From assembly GCA_023257495.1 (NCBI GenBank), contig JALRCC010000187.1, positions 1-8,071 on the forward strand: a stretch of 8,071 nt of DNA. Direction: 5' to 3'. Both the position numbers and the translations under genes were made by a program. Each line of letters opens with the position of its first letter. Within the stretch, counting starts at the first letter, position 1. Source of the stretch: Rugosibacter sp. Its GTDB lineage: Bacteria > Pseudomonadota > Gammaproteobacteria > Burkholderiales > Rhodocyclaceae. Of this stretch, positions 1 through 6,928 are shown one piece after another. Under the pieces are notes generated by a model that was not told where the DNA came from, made no database searches, and worked only from the letters and a program-made list of their open reading frames with translations.

Positions 1-78
1 TGCTTTTTTGCACTCCATCATGGGTGCATCGGTCTTTTCGCGCAATTCCTTGACCATACCTGCGGTGATTTCCGCCAT
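1..78 (-). CDS. tsf: Elongation factor Ts, N-terminal 26 residues (cut by window edge)
   Basis: EF-Ts is the cytoplasmic guanine-nucleotide exchange factor that recycles EF-Tu-GDP during translation. Only the first 26 codons are visible, starting from the ATG at 78. They read [20 protein letters not shown] followed by MECKKA. This is the typical EF-Ts amino-terminal UBA-like helical domain, with the family signature around [15 protein letters not shown]. The start is supported by a GGAG ribosome binding site at 86-89, seven bases upstream. The gene lies 105 bases downstream of rpsB on the same strand, the usual rpsB-tsf order in bacteria. The catalytic core and the dimerisation region lie outside the window. 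Identification is secure because both the sequence and the neighbour agree. Confidence 0.96.
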   Translation of the reverse strand, partial: MAEITAGMVKELREKTDAPMMECKKA

Positions 79-120
79 TGCTTGACTCCAAATTCAGAAA
101 CGGGACACAAAAAATTAGCA

Positions 121-161
121 TTAAAAATGGGGAGCGACTAAACGTACGCCGCACTCCCCAT
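121..161 (-). terminator. Hairpin plus T-run between rpsB and tsf (probable attenuator)
   Basis: On the minus strand an eight-base inverted repeat, ATGGGGAG (154-161) and CTCCCCAT (127-134), encloses a 19-base loop and runs straight into TTTTTAA (121-127, sharing one T with the stem). The stem can be lengthened inward by a G-T wobble and a G-C pair. This is the form of an intrinsic terminator. It begins 22 bases after the rpsB stop and ends about 42 bases before the tsf start. Because tsf follows on the same strand, partial read-through that lowers tsf relative to rpsB is more likely than full termination. A similar intercistronic attenuator is known for E. coli rpsB-tsf. Confidence 0.75.
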
Positions 162-183
162 CATCATTAGCCATGCTTGCGAA

Positions 184-942
184 TCAAGTGGCAGACGCAC
201 CCTCATCATCAACTTCAATAAACTCTTCGTCACCGGCCAGCTCCTGGACGAGATCGCCCATGGCTTGATTTTTACCTTCCAGAATAGCGTCAGCAACACC
301 ACGCGCATACAGACGAATAGCCCGCGTCGAATCATCATTACCGGGAATAACGTAGGTCACGCCTTCGGGCGAGTGATTGGTATCCACCACGCCAATCAAC
401 GGGATACCCAGCTTGCCGGCTTCGGTAATGGCAATTTTGTGATAGCCCACATCAATCACAAAAATCGCATCGGGCAAACCAGCCATATCCTTAATGCCGC
501 CAATGGATTTTTTGAGCTTATCCATCTCGCGCTGCAAAGTGAGGCCTTCTTTTTTGGACAGCTTGGCCAAGCTGCCATCCGCTTCCATCTGCTCCAGCTC
601 ATTCAAACGCTTGACAGACAGTTTCAGCGTTTTGAAGTTGGTCATCATGCCGCCAAGCCAGCGATCATCAACATAAGGCATGCCGCAACGAGTCGCTTCT
701 TCAGCGATAATCTCGCGCGCCTGACGTTTGGTGCTGACGAAAAGCACTGTACCTTTCTTGGCTGCCAACTTGCGCACGAAAGCCATCGCTTCGTTATATT
801 TAACGAAGGTTTTTTCAAGGTTAACAATATGGATTTTGTTGCGATGGCCAAAAATATAAGGGGCCATCTTGGGATTCCAGAAACGAGTTTGGTGGCCGAA
901 GTGAACGCCGGCCTCCAACATTTGGCGCATTGTAGTGCTCAT
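184..942 (-). CDS. rpsB: 30S ribosomal protein S2
   Basis: S2 binds the 30S subunit late in assembly, between head and body near S1, and is needed for S1 recruitment. The 252-residue protein has the usual length for proteobacterial S2. The amino-terminal signature [16 protein letters not shown] with WNPKM is at residues 5-26. The second family signature region, from LPDAIFVID through the conserved [11 protein letters not shown], is at about 157-190, followed by [15 protein letters not shown] at 199-213. Residues about 107-150 are rich in Lys, Glu and Leu and match the coiled-coil hairpin that protrudes in S2. The tail (236-252) is acidic. The ATG at 942 is preceded by GGAG at 950-953 with seven-base spacing. 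It is transcribed with tsf and diverges from map. It probably has a long 5' leader, which would suit S2 autoregulation as described in gammaproteobacteria; regulation here is inferred. Confidence 0.98.
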   Translation of the reverse strand: MSTTMRQMLEAGVHFGHQTRFWNPKMAPYIFGHRNKIHIVNLEKTFVKYNEAMAFVRKLAAKKGTVLFVSTKRQAREIIAEEATRCGMPYVDDRWLGGMMTNFKTLKLSVKRLNELEQMEADGSLAKLSKKEGLTLQREMDKLKKSIGGIKDMAGLPDAIFVIDVGYHKIAITEAGKLGIPLIGVVDTNHSPEGVTYVIPGNDDSTRAIRLYARGVADAILEGKNQAMGDLVQELAGDEEFIEVDDEGASAT

Positions 943-1066
943 CGAGTATCTCCGATTGGGTTGAACCGCCGCCCGGCCGTGCTGCTCTGCAAAGGACTTA
1001 CCCCTGCAAACGCCACCCTATCGGTGCCAGGCGTGTGGATTTCCATCCAGGACCATCCTGAATAGA
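943..1066 (-). promoter_or_regulatory. Candidate long 5' leader of rpsB (possible S2 autoregulatory RNA)
   Basis: If the candidate promoter at 1073-1101 is used, rpsB mRNA starts near 1066 and carries a leader of about 124 bases, far longer than a ribosome binding site needs. A short perfect hairpin, CAGGA-TGG-TCCTG on the minus strand (1048-1060), sits near its 5' end, and GGAT/ATCC (1037-1048) offers a competing pairing. E. coli S2 represses its own operon through the rpsB leader. Whether this leader has the same fold was not established. Both the leader extent and the function are inferred. Confidence 0.35.
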
Positions 1067-1072
1067 CTCGCC

Positions 1073-1101
1073 ATTCTAGCCGCCCTACCCATGCGATGCA
1101 A
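1073..1101 (-). promoter_or_regulatory. Candidate sigma-70 promoter for rpsB-tsf
   Basis: On the minus strand TTGCAT (1096-1101) and TAGAAT (1073-1078) are separated by 17 bases. The -10 box matches TATAAT at five of six positions, the -35 box matches TTGACA only at TTG. Spacing is ideal and the location is right for an rpsB promoter with a long leader. The -35 overlaps a short palindrome, GATGC-AAGC-GCATC (1095-1108). Transcription start would be near 1066. Confidence 0.45.
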
Positions 1102-1112
1102 GCGCATCCGTT

Positions 1113-1136
1113 AGCAACGGGGCAACGGAGCAACGA
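1113..1136. repeat. Three tandem copies of an 8-bp unit upstream of the rpsB promoter
   Basis: AGCAACGG, GGCAACGG and AGCAACGA follow one another without gaps. The six-base core GCAACG is identical in all three. They sit just upstream of the candidate -35 box of rpsB, in the divergent rpsB/map region. They could be protein-binding repeats or chance low-complexity sequence; nothing in the window settles this. Confidence 0.5.
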
Positions 1137-1230
1137 CCTACCTCACTATTGCACTTGCGGCTGAAAAGTCGGCACTGGTGACACGCCGCGAAACAATTAC
1201 CCTAGCGGTACAAACCCACAGTCTGTGTAA

Positions 1231-1259
1231 TTCAACCTGGAGCGTTGAGCGGTTAAAAT
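1231..1259 (+). promoter_or_regulatory. Candidate weak sigma-70 promoter for map-glnD
   Basis: TTCAAC (1231-1236) and TAAAAT (1254-1259) are spaced by 17 bases, with the predicted start of transcription near 1266 and therefore a short leader of about 25 bases before map. The -10 box is good (five of six), the -35 poor (three of six). The rest of the 943-1291 gap shows no reading frame that looks like a gene. Confidence 0.35.
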
Positions 1260-1291
1260 GATTCTCTTTATCACCCCTCTGTTAACTTTTC

Positions 1292-2101
1292 ATGTCCATT
1301 TCCATCAAAACCCCCGACGACATCGTTCAGATGCGCGAGGTTTGCCGTCTTGCCGCCGAAGTCCTGGATTACATTGAACCATTCGTTAAACCCGGCGTCA
1401 CGACAGCCGAGCTGGATCGACTGTGCCATGACTACACGGTAAATGTGCAAAATTGCATTCCTGCACCGCTCAACTACGCCCCCTCAGGACACACCCCTTT
1501 CCCGAAATCCATCTGCGCTTCGATCAATCATCAGGTGTGCCATGGCGTACCGAATGATCGACCCTTGAAAAACGGGGATATCGTCAATCTGGATATCACG
1601 AATATAAAAAATGGTTGGCACGGAGATACCAGCCGTACATTTATTGTGGGTAACGCATCGATTTTGGCCAAACGGCTGGTCAAAGTGACTTTTGAATGCA
1701 TGTGGATCGGAATTGCCCAAGTCAAGCCCGGGGTGCGATTAGGTGCTATTGGTGCGGCCATTCAAAAATACGCTGAAGCCGCAGGCTTTTCTGTGGTGCG
1801 CGAATTTTGCGGCCATGGAACAGGGCGCAAATTTCACGAAGAACCGCAAGTGTTGCACTACGGTAGCGCCAATAACGGGCCAATCATGGAACCAGGCATG
1901 GTCTTTACCATCGAGCCCATGATCAATGCGGGCAAGGCAGCCATTTCCGAGCTTCCCGATGGCTGGTCTATTGTCACCAAAGACCGCAGTCTCTCCGCCC
2001 AGTTCGAGCATACCCTGACGGTGACTGAAACGGGCGTCGAGGTATTGACCCTGTCTGCAGGTACCCCCCCCTGCCCTGAACACATCAAAATTCTTCCCTG
2101 A
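1292..2101 (+). CDS. map: Methionine aminopeptidase, type I
   Basis: This cytoplasmic metalloenzyme removes the initiator methionine from nascent proteins when the second residue is small. The 269-residue protein is one pita-bread-fold domain without the extra insert of type II enzymes, and is close to the 264 residues of the E. coli enzyme. All metal ligands are present: D101 (in NLDIT), D112 (in HGDTSRTF), H175 (in GHGTGRKFH), E208 (in FTIEPMINAG) and E239 (in QFEHTLTVT). H84 in CHGVPND and H182 match the substrate-binding histidines. The ATG at 1292 has no clear Shine-Dalgarno sequence upstream, but the amino terminus aligns well with the family, so I keep it. The gene diverges from rpsB and stops one base before glnD. 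The divergent rpsB / map-glnD layout is also found in E. coli. Confidence 0.97.
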   Translation: MSISIKTPDDIVQMREVCRLAAEVLDYIEPFVKPGVTTAELDRLCHDYTVNVQNCIPAPLNYAPSGHTPFPKSICASINHQVCHGVPNDRPLKNGDIVNLDITNIKNGWHGDTSRTFIVGNASILAKRLVKVTFECMWIGIAQVKPGVRLGAIGAAIQKYAEAAGFSVVREFCGHGTGRKFHEEPQVLHYGSANNGPIMEPGMVFTIEPMINAGKAAISELPDGWSIVTKDRSLSAQFEHTLTVTETGVEVLTLSAGTPPCPEHIKILP

Positions 2102-2102
2102 C

Positions 2103-4679
2103 ATGGAAGACATGCGCGCACTTGCTGTAGCGACGCGGCAGCACCTGTCAGCGGCACAGGCTCAGATAACCAGCATATGGCAAAAAAATCAGCACGGTCG
2201 TGATCTGCTCATCAACCGCGCAGCCTTGGTTGATGAAGTTCTGCGCGAGCTTTGGATAACGCTTGATATACCAGCCGACATAGCGCTGGTCGCCGTCGGT
2301 GGCTATGGGCGTGGCGCGCTTTATCCAGCATCTGACGTGGATTTACTGATCCTGCAACCGGAGAGCGCCGCCCCATTGCACGACCTATCGCCGCATAAAG
2401 AAAAAATAGAAACCCTGGTCGGCATTCTTTGGGATATCGGCCTTGATATTGGCCATAGCGTGCGCACAATCAGCGAGTGTTTGGCAGAATCGGCACGCGA
2501 TATCACCGTACAAACGTCGCTACTTGAGACACGCTACCTGATTGGCGACGCCGGCCTGTATGAAAGCTTTGAGAAAAGCTTCCGTGATGCACTCAATCCC
2601 GTGGCTTTTTTCAAAGCCAAACAATTGGAACAAGCGGAACGCTATGCCCGTTATAACGACACTCCGTATAGCCTGGAGCCCAATTGCAAAGAAAATCCTG
2701 GCGGCTTGCGTGACTTGCAGATGATTCGATGGGTCGCACGTGCTGCACAGCTGGGTAACACATGGCAAGATTTGGCACATGCTGGCATCATTACCGCGAT
2801 TGAAGCACGGTTGTTGGCGCGTAGCGAAAGCCGGCTGCGCGAAATACGCATCCATTTGCATTTGCTGGCAGGTCGCCGCGAAGATCGGTTGCTGTTTGAT
2901 TATCAGGGAAAACTGGCAGATACCCTGAGCATGAGGGCAACAGAAGCCAAGCGCGCTTCCGAAGTCTTGATGCAGCACTATTACAAAACAGCCAAACTGG
3001 TCACCCAGCTCAATACTCTCACCATGCAAGCTTTGGCAGATCATCTGATGCCTGCCCGAGCCGGAGCCCCTATCGTCATCAACTCGCATTTTCAATCGGT
3101 GCGAGAACTCCTCGATGTACGCGAAGACGATACTTTTGAACGTTCCCCCAGTGCCCTGCTTGAATGTTTTTTGCTACAGATGCAACGTGGCGAACTCAAA
3201 GGCATGACACCCCGCACCTTGCGTGCCTTGTGGCGAGCACGCCATCGAATCAATACCCAGTTTCGTGCTGATCCGGTCAATCGCGCCCTGTTTATTAGCC
3301 TTTTTCAGCAGCCACATCTCATTCATGCTCTGCGACGGATGAATCAATATGACGTCCTTGGACGCTACCTGCCTGCCTTTGGCCGCATCGTGGGACAAAT
3401 GCAGCACGATTTATTTCACGTCTACACCGTCGATCAGCACATTTTGCAAGTCATACGCAATCTGCGACGTTTTGCGATGCCTGAATTTGCCCATGAGTAC
3501 CCCTTTTGCTCACGACTCATGGCTGGATTTGACCGCCACTGGCTACTCTATCTTGCGGCTTTGTTTCATGACATCGCCAAAGGGCGCGGTGGAGATCACT
3601 CCAAACTCGGTGTAGCCGATGCAATCACGTTTTGTCATGATCATGGCCTTACCCAGGAAGATACGGACTTAGTAGCCTTCCTGGTGGCGGAGCACCTGAC
3701 CATGTCGCAAACCGCACAAAAACAAGACCTGTCAGACCCGCAAGTCATCACCGCCTTTGCCCAGCGCACCGGCAATCTGCGCCGTCTGACAGCACTCTAC
3801 CTCCTGACCGTCGCTGATGTACGTGGCACCAGCCCCAAAGTGTGGAATAACTGGAAAGGCAAGCTGCTGGAAGATTTGTACCGCATGACAGCCAAGCGAC
3901 TTGCTGGGGACACAGTACCGCAACTCGTTGGCGTTGCCGAGCGGCAAGAAAATGCCCGCCGCATTCTGCGCTATTACGGCTTGCGCCAAGGCGTTGAACA
4001 AGACTTGTGGGAACAGCTGGATATCAGTTATTTCATGCGTCAGCATCCCGAAGATATTGCCTGGCACACACGTAATCTGTATCACTGCGTCGACACACAG
4101 GAGCCTATTGTTCGCGCCCATCTCAACCCCAATGGTGAAGGATTGCAGGTGATGGTGTATTGCCCTGACCAGCCTCAGCTATTTGCACGTTTGTGCGGCT
4201 TTTTCGCGCGCTTGGGGTACAGCATTCTGGATGCTCGAATTCATACCACCCGCAATGGTCATGCACTGGATAGTTTTATAATTTTCACCCCGGATTTTGG
4301 TAGCGCCTATCGCGACATGATCAGCTTGATTGAGCATGATCTAGCGCAGCAGCTCGCCACACGCCCCCCTTTGCCCTCCATTGCCACAGGGCGCCTATCG
4401 CGACTCGTTCGTCATTTCCCCATCTCTCCGGCCTGTGAAATCCGCCCTGACGAGCGAGGCGAGCAGTACTTGATGAATATCAGCGCGGTCGATCGTCCCG
4501 GGCTGCTCTACGCCATCGCCCAAGTGCTGGATGAACACCATGTCAGATTACATACGGCGAAAATCGGCACCCTGGGCGAGCGCGTTGAAGACGTGTTTTT
4601 AATCAGTGGCAATGAACTGGCGCAAACCAGCACGCTCGTTAAACTGGAGCAAGACTTGCTTACCGCTTTGCAAGTGTGA
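2103..4679 (+). CDS. glnD: [Protein-PII] uridylyltransferase / uridylyl-removing enzyme
   Basis: GlnD senses glutamine and adds UMP to, or removes it from, PII proteins (GlnB/GlnK), thereby steering glutamine synthetase adenylylation and NtrBC. The 858-residue protein compares with 890 in E. coli. Domains in order are: the nucleotidyltransferase domain with GGYGRG at 66-71 and the metal-binding SDVD with D78 and D80; a helical linker with NPGGLRDLQ at 198-206; the HD hydrolase domain, with H489-D490 in FHDIAKGRGGDHS (preceded by HDLFHVYTVDQH at 435-446), for deuridylylation; and two carboxy-terminal ACT domains at about 681-750 and 788-858, which bind glutamine. No active-site loss is seen. 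The ATG at 2103 is one base after the map stop and lacks a separate ribosome binding site, so translation is probably coupled to map. An in-frame ATG at 2112 is the alternative start; its nearest purine run is only two bases away. Confidence 0.97.
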   Translation: MEDMRALAVATRQHLSAAQAQITSIWQKNQHGRDLLINRAALVDEVLRELWITLDIPADIALVAVGGYGRGALYPASDVDLLILQPESAAPLHDLSPHKEKIETLVGILWDIGLDIGHSVRTISECLAESARDITVQTSLLETRYLIGDAGLYESFEKSFRDALNPVAFFKAKQLEQAERYARYNDTPYSLEPNCKENPGGLRDLQMIRWVARAAQLGNTWQDLAHAGIITAIEARLLARSESRLREIRIHLHLLAGRREDRLLFDYQGKLADTLSMRATEAKRASEVLMQHYYKTAKLVTQLNTLTMQALADHLMPARAGAPIVINSHFQSVRELLDVREDDTFERSPSALLECFLLQMQRGELKGMTPRTLRALWRARHRINTQFRADPVNRALFISLFQQPHLIHALRRMNQYDVLGRYLPAFGRIVGQMQHDLFHVYTVDQHILQVIRNLRRFAMPEFAHEYPFCSRLMAGFDRHWLLYLAALFHDIAKGRGGDHSKLGVADAITFCHDHGLTQEDTDLVAFLVAEHLTMSQTAQKQDLSDPQVITAFAQRTGNLRRLTALYLLTVADVRGTSPKVWNNWKGKLLEDLYRMTAKRLAGDTVPQLVGVAERQENARRILRYYGLRQGVEQDLWEQLDISYFMRQHPEDIAWHTRNLYHCVDTQEPIVRAHLNPNGEGLQVMVYCPDQPQLFARLCGFFARLGYSILDARIHTTRNGHALDSFIIFTPDFGSAYRDMISLIEHDLAQQLATRPPLPSIATGRLSRLVRHFPISPACEIRPDERGEQYLMNISAVDRPGLLYAIAQVLDEHHVRLHTAKIGTLGERVEDVFLISGNELAQTSTLVKLEQDLLTALQV

Positions 4680-4696
4680 ATAATCAAGACACTCTA

Positions 4697-4741
4697 CGCC
4701 GACTCCATAAAAAGTCGGCGCTACCAACACGGCAAACCGTG
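4697..4741. repeat. Two adjacent hairpins after glnD (possible REP-like element or terminator)
   Basis: The first is a perfect eight-base inverted repeat, CGCCGACT (4697-4704) and AGTCGGCG (4713-4720), around an eight-base loop. The second is CACGG-CAAA-CCGTG (4728-4741). They start 17 bases after the glnD stop, where a terminator is expected, but neither is followed by a T-run on either strand, so they are not canonical intrinsic terminators. The GC-rich palindrome resembles intergenic REP-type elements, and 12 of 13 bases of its right half recur at 1164-1176 in the rpsB-map gap. They may stabilise the mRNA 3' end. Confidence 0.5.
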
Positions 4742-4742
4742 C

Positions 4743-4790
4743 AATAAAACCATACGATAAAACCATACGATAAAACCATGCAATAAAACA
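4743..4790. repeat. 13-bp tandem repeat, about 3.7 copies
   Basis: Consecutive units are AATAAAACCATAC (4743-4755), GATAAAACCATAC (4756-4768), GATAAAACCATGC (4769-4781) and a partial AATAAAACA (4782-4790). Copies two and three differ at one base. It lies about 70 bases upstream of the transporter start. A further pair of 13-base direct repeats, CTCAATACAAAAA and CTCAATAAAAAAA (4795-4820), follows in a shifted register. Length change by slipped-strand mispairing is possible. A minus-strand frame through here is an artefact of the repeat. Confidence 0.85.
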
Positions 4791-4857
4791 GCGGCTCAAT
4801 ACAAAAACTCAATAAAAAAATTTACCTCACCTCGCAGAAAATTTTTTCACGAAAAAA
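4791..4857. other. A/T-rich upstream region of the transporter gene
   Basis: This segment contains runs of seven A (4814-4820), six T (4843-4848) and seven A just before the ATG at 4858. I see no convincing -35/-10 pair and no GGAG-type ribosome binding site. A-tracts of this kind can bend DNA or act as an UP-like element or an unstructured ribosome entry region; that role is inference only. Confidence 0.4.
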
Positions 4858-5766
4858 ATGTCCATAAAATATTTGTCATTTCCATTGATTGCCATTTTGA
4901 TCTGGGCGTTCAACACGATCGTGAGCAAGCTTTCTGCCGGTACGATTCATCCCAGTGTTATTTCGTTTGATCGCTGGCTATTGGCAGGGCTGGTCATGAC
5001 GCCCTTCATGGCGCACAAAGTATGGGCAAACAGAGCGATTGCGATCACCTATCTGCCCAAAATCATCGTATTCTCACTTTTGGGTATGGTGATTTTTCAA
5101 AGCCTGGCTTACTACGCAGCGGCCAGCACGTCAGCCACCAACATGGGGCTGATTGGCTCGTTGATGCCTTTGAATACCATGCTATTCAGTACTCTGATAC
5201 TCAAAGAGCGTCCAACAGTCTTTCTCGTCGTGGGTGCACTATTGTCCATGTTTGGCATTCTGATTCTCGTGACCAAAGGACACGCCCTTGGCCACCCACT
5301 TGATTTGATGAATCAAGGTATCGCCATCGGTGACGGGCTGATGCTCATTGGAACCATCGCCTATGGTGCCTATAGCGTGCTGTTGCGTAAATGGGCTGTA
5401 CCCCTGCCGCCCTGGCAAATGATTTACATGCAGATCATGCTGGCCGCACTCATGCTGCTCCCCATTTACCTGCTCTCGCCAAACTCGCCCATCACGCCAG
5501 AGAACCTGCCACTGGTTTTATTCGCCGGTATCTTTTCATCCATTGTTGCCAGCTTTTTCTGGATGCAGGGCGTCGTTCACCTCGGTGCCAATCGAGCGAT
5601 GCTCTTCATGAATCTGCTACCTGTATTTGTCGCACTCTTCGCGGTAGCGGCACTGGATGAAAAGCTACATGCTTTTCATATCACAGGGGGCTTGATCACA
5701 CTTACTGGCGTCTTGCTGGCCGAGCTACCAAGACTACGACGTCGCACAGCCCCCATCCATCCATAG
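4858..5766 (+). CDS. EamA / drug-metabolite transporter (DMT) superfamily permease
   Basis: This is an inner-membrane carrier of the ten-segment EamA family (two EamA repeats), whose members export amino acids, metabolites or toxic compounds. The 302 residues, with about ten hydrophobic segments (roughly 6-25, 33-50, 66-87, 92-113, 121-138, 156-174, 184-206, 217-234, 244-264, 273-290), match the family's usual size. The first repeat begins with IWAFNTIVSKL and contains YYAAASTSATNMGLIGSLMP and LKERP (115-119). The second repeat ends with QGVVHLGANRAMLFMNLLPV and the equivalent LDEKL (266-270). The short tail is basic (PRLRRR). The ATG at 4858 is chosen because a later start would remove the first membrane segment. 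No Shine-Dalgarno is visible; only an A-run precedes it. It stands alone on the plus strand and converges with the hydroxylase gene. The substrate cannot be read from the sequence. Confidence 0.9.
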   Translation: MSIKYLSFPLIAILIWAFNTIVSKLSAGTIHPSVISFDRWLLAGLVMTPFMAHKVWANRAIAITYLPKIIVFSLLGMVIFQSLAYYAAASTSATNMGLIGSLMPLNTMLFSTLILKERPTVFLVVGALLSMFGILILVTKGHALGHPLDLMNQGIAIGDGLMLIGTIAYGAYSVLLRKWAVPLPPWQMIYMQIMLAALMLLPIYLLSPNSPITPENLPLVLFAGIFSSIVASFFWMQGVVHLGANRAMLFMNLLPVFVALFAVAALDEKLHAFHITGGLITLTGVLLAELPRLRRRTAPIHP

Positions 5767-5780
5767 ATGCAAAAGCGAAG

Positions 5781-5808
5781 AATATTTTCGGATTTGACAG
5801 CCGATATT
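5781..5808. terminator. Weak imperfect stem-loop between convergent genes
   Basis: AATAT (5781-5785), a TTT bulge, and CGG (5789-5791) can pair with CCG (5801-5803) and ATATT (5804-5808) around a nine-base loop. It fills most of the 48-base gap between the transporter and the convergently transcribed hydroxylase gene, so a shared terminator is plausible. The stem is A/T-rich and bulged and lacks a clear T-run, hence the low confidence. Confidence 0.25.
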
Positions 5809-5814
5809 ATTTAG

Positions 5815-6921
5815 TCAACTCGCCTCCGCAAGCCAGTCCGGCCAGCCTGCGCGACGATTCGCCTCGCGGGCAATAACCCGTTCTGCCGGGCTGGCAAAAT
5901 TCAAATCCCAGTGTTTCAGGCGCGGCATGGCAATAAACTTGAACCATAGCGGTGGAAAAAATGCACTGATTGCACACACAAAAATGTTGGGCATTTGCGG
6001 TGCATCAGGGTGCGGGCGAAGCTCATCAAAACGCATGAAGCCATCGCGGTGATGATCAATATGATTGGTAATCTCAAACCCAACCACGCGATCCCACCAG
6101 TTCAAATGATTCCACGTATGCTGCACTTCAATAGGGGCACCTGGTACCCGAATCAAGCCATAGTGCTGCAAATAATTCAGTGCCTCAAGGATGAATTTGC
6201 CAATAATCTGCGTGGCAAAAACCAGCGCAGCGGCCTGCCAGCCACCAATGAAATAAGCCCCAAAAGGAATCAACAAAGTAAGAAGAACTTCCCAGATGAG
6301 CATATTTTTCACCGAGAAAAACGGTGCGCCCAGTGCATGCCTTCTTTTGCTCTCATTCGCCCAAAGCATTTGATAATTGTGCACCGTGCAACGCCACATG
6401 AAGGAATAAGCATTTTCCCCACGATACGCGGTATCACCATCAGCAGGCGTATCAAAATCCAGATGATGAACAGTCAGATGCGGCACATCGCGGTTAGGAT
6501 CGGCAAAAAACGCACACATCAGCATGGCGATCCCGCGCGAAAAAGCATCACGACGATGCATCAATTCATGCGCAATCGGCACATTAGGCGCAACCGACAA
6601 CCAGACCAGGCCGGCCATGCTGCCAATAATAGCCAAGACCGTCGGCAACCCTTCAGAAACACCCATGCCAGCACCAACCCGCCATGCAAAGGCACCAAAG
6701 AGCGCAAACATCAGCACAAGATGCAGGTATAAAGGAATATCTGCAATCATGGGATTGATTTTCTTGCGTTGTTTAAAGTCACGGCCTGAAAAAAGCGCCA
6801 GCACAAACAGCACAACATAAGTACCAATCCCTGCAAAAACCCAGTAGCCACCAACAACAAAACCAGCGATGCCAATCATGACCATGAGTGACACAATGTA
6901 GTAACGTAGATAATCAAACAT
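5815..6921 (-). CDS. XylM/AlkB-family membrane di-iron hydroxylase (alkyl- or methyl-aromatic monooxygenase component)
   Basis: This is a membrane-bound non-haem di-iron oxygenase of the fatty acid desaturase / alkane hydroxylase superfamily. It resembles xylene monooxygenase XylM, which oxidises aromatic methyl groups to alcohols. At 368 residues it matches XylM (about 369). The histidine boxes are HELMH (118-122), HLTVHH (148-153), LQHYG (252-256) with H268 and H272, and NHIDHH (286-291). Shared XylM context includes LRYY at 5-8, GGYW at 24-27, DPNRD at 141-145, DTPADGDTAYRGE at 157-169, ELRP at 300-303 and PPLWF at 323-327. Hydrophobic segments are near 9-45, 63-80, 93-112, 207-247 and 312-332. 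Translation starts at the ATG at 6921, seven bases after a perfect AGGAGG. It is the last gene of the visible operon, 24 bases after the dioxygenase small subunit. The XylA-type reductase it should need is not in the window. A p-cymene monooxygenase (CymAa-like) or alkane hydroxylase role cannot be excluded. Confidence 0.88.
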   Translation of the reverse strand: MFDYLRYYIVSLMVMIGIAGFVVGGYWVFAGIGTYVVLFVLALFSGRDFKQRKKINPMIADIPLYLHLVLMFALFGAFAWRVGAGMGVSEGLPTVLAIIGSMAGLVWLSVAPNVPIAHELMHRRDAFSRGIAMLMCAFFADPNRDVPHLTVHHLDFDTPADGDTAYRGENAYSFMWRCTVHNYQMLWANESKRRHALGAPFFSVKNMLIWEVLLTLLIPFGAYFIGGWQAAALVFATQIIGKFILEALNYLQHYGLIRVPGAPIEVQHTWNHLNWWDRVVGFEITNHIDHHRDGFMRFDELRPHPDAPQMPNIFVCAISAFFPPLWFKFIAMPRLKHWDLNFASPAERVIAREANRRAGWPDWLAEAS

Positions 6922-6928
6922 GAACTCT

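Noticed and set aside
265..1065. Long plus-strand open frame (266 codons) antisense to rpsB
   Set aside because: It overlaps rpsB, whose protein is unmistakable; the antisense translation is rich in His, Asn and Phe, has no family resemblance, and is a shadow of S2 codon usage.
1157..1189. GCGGC / GCCGC inverted repeat as a terminator in the rpsB-map gap
   Set aside because: Five-base stem with a 23-base loop and no T-run, located upstream of both divergent genes, where termination has no clear purpose.
2520..3095. Minus-strand open frame of 191 codons inside glnD
   Set aside because: It is a shadow of glnD: the translation has no family features and glnD is intact across it.
4599..4799. 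Small minus-strand frame across the 13-bp repeats
   Set aside because: Its first third is the translated repeat (similar RMVLSYGF-like runs) and the rest overlaps the end of glnD; no plausible start signal was seen.
4680..4857. CRISPR-like array after glnD
   Set aside because: The repeats are only 13 bases long and directly abutting with no unique spacers, so this is a simple tandem repeat.
5995..6732. Plus-strand open frame of 245 codons antisense to the XylM-like gene
   Set aside because: The translation is rich in Arg, His, Ile and Pro without recognisable domains, while the minus strand encodes a complete hydroxylase with all histidine boxes.
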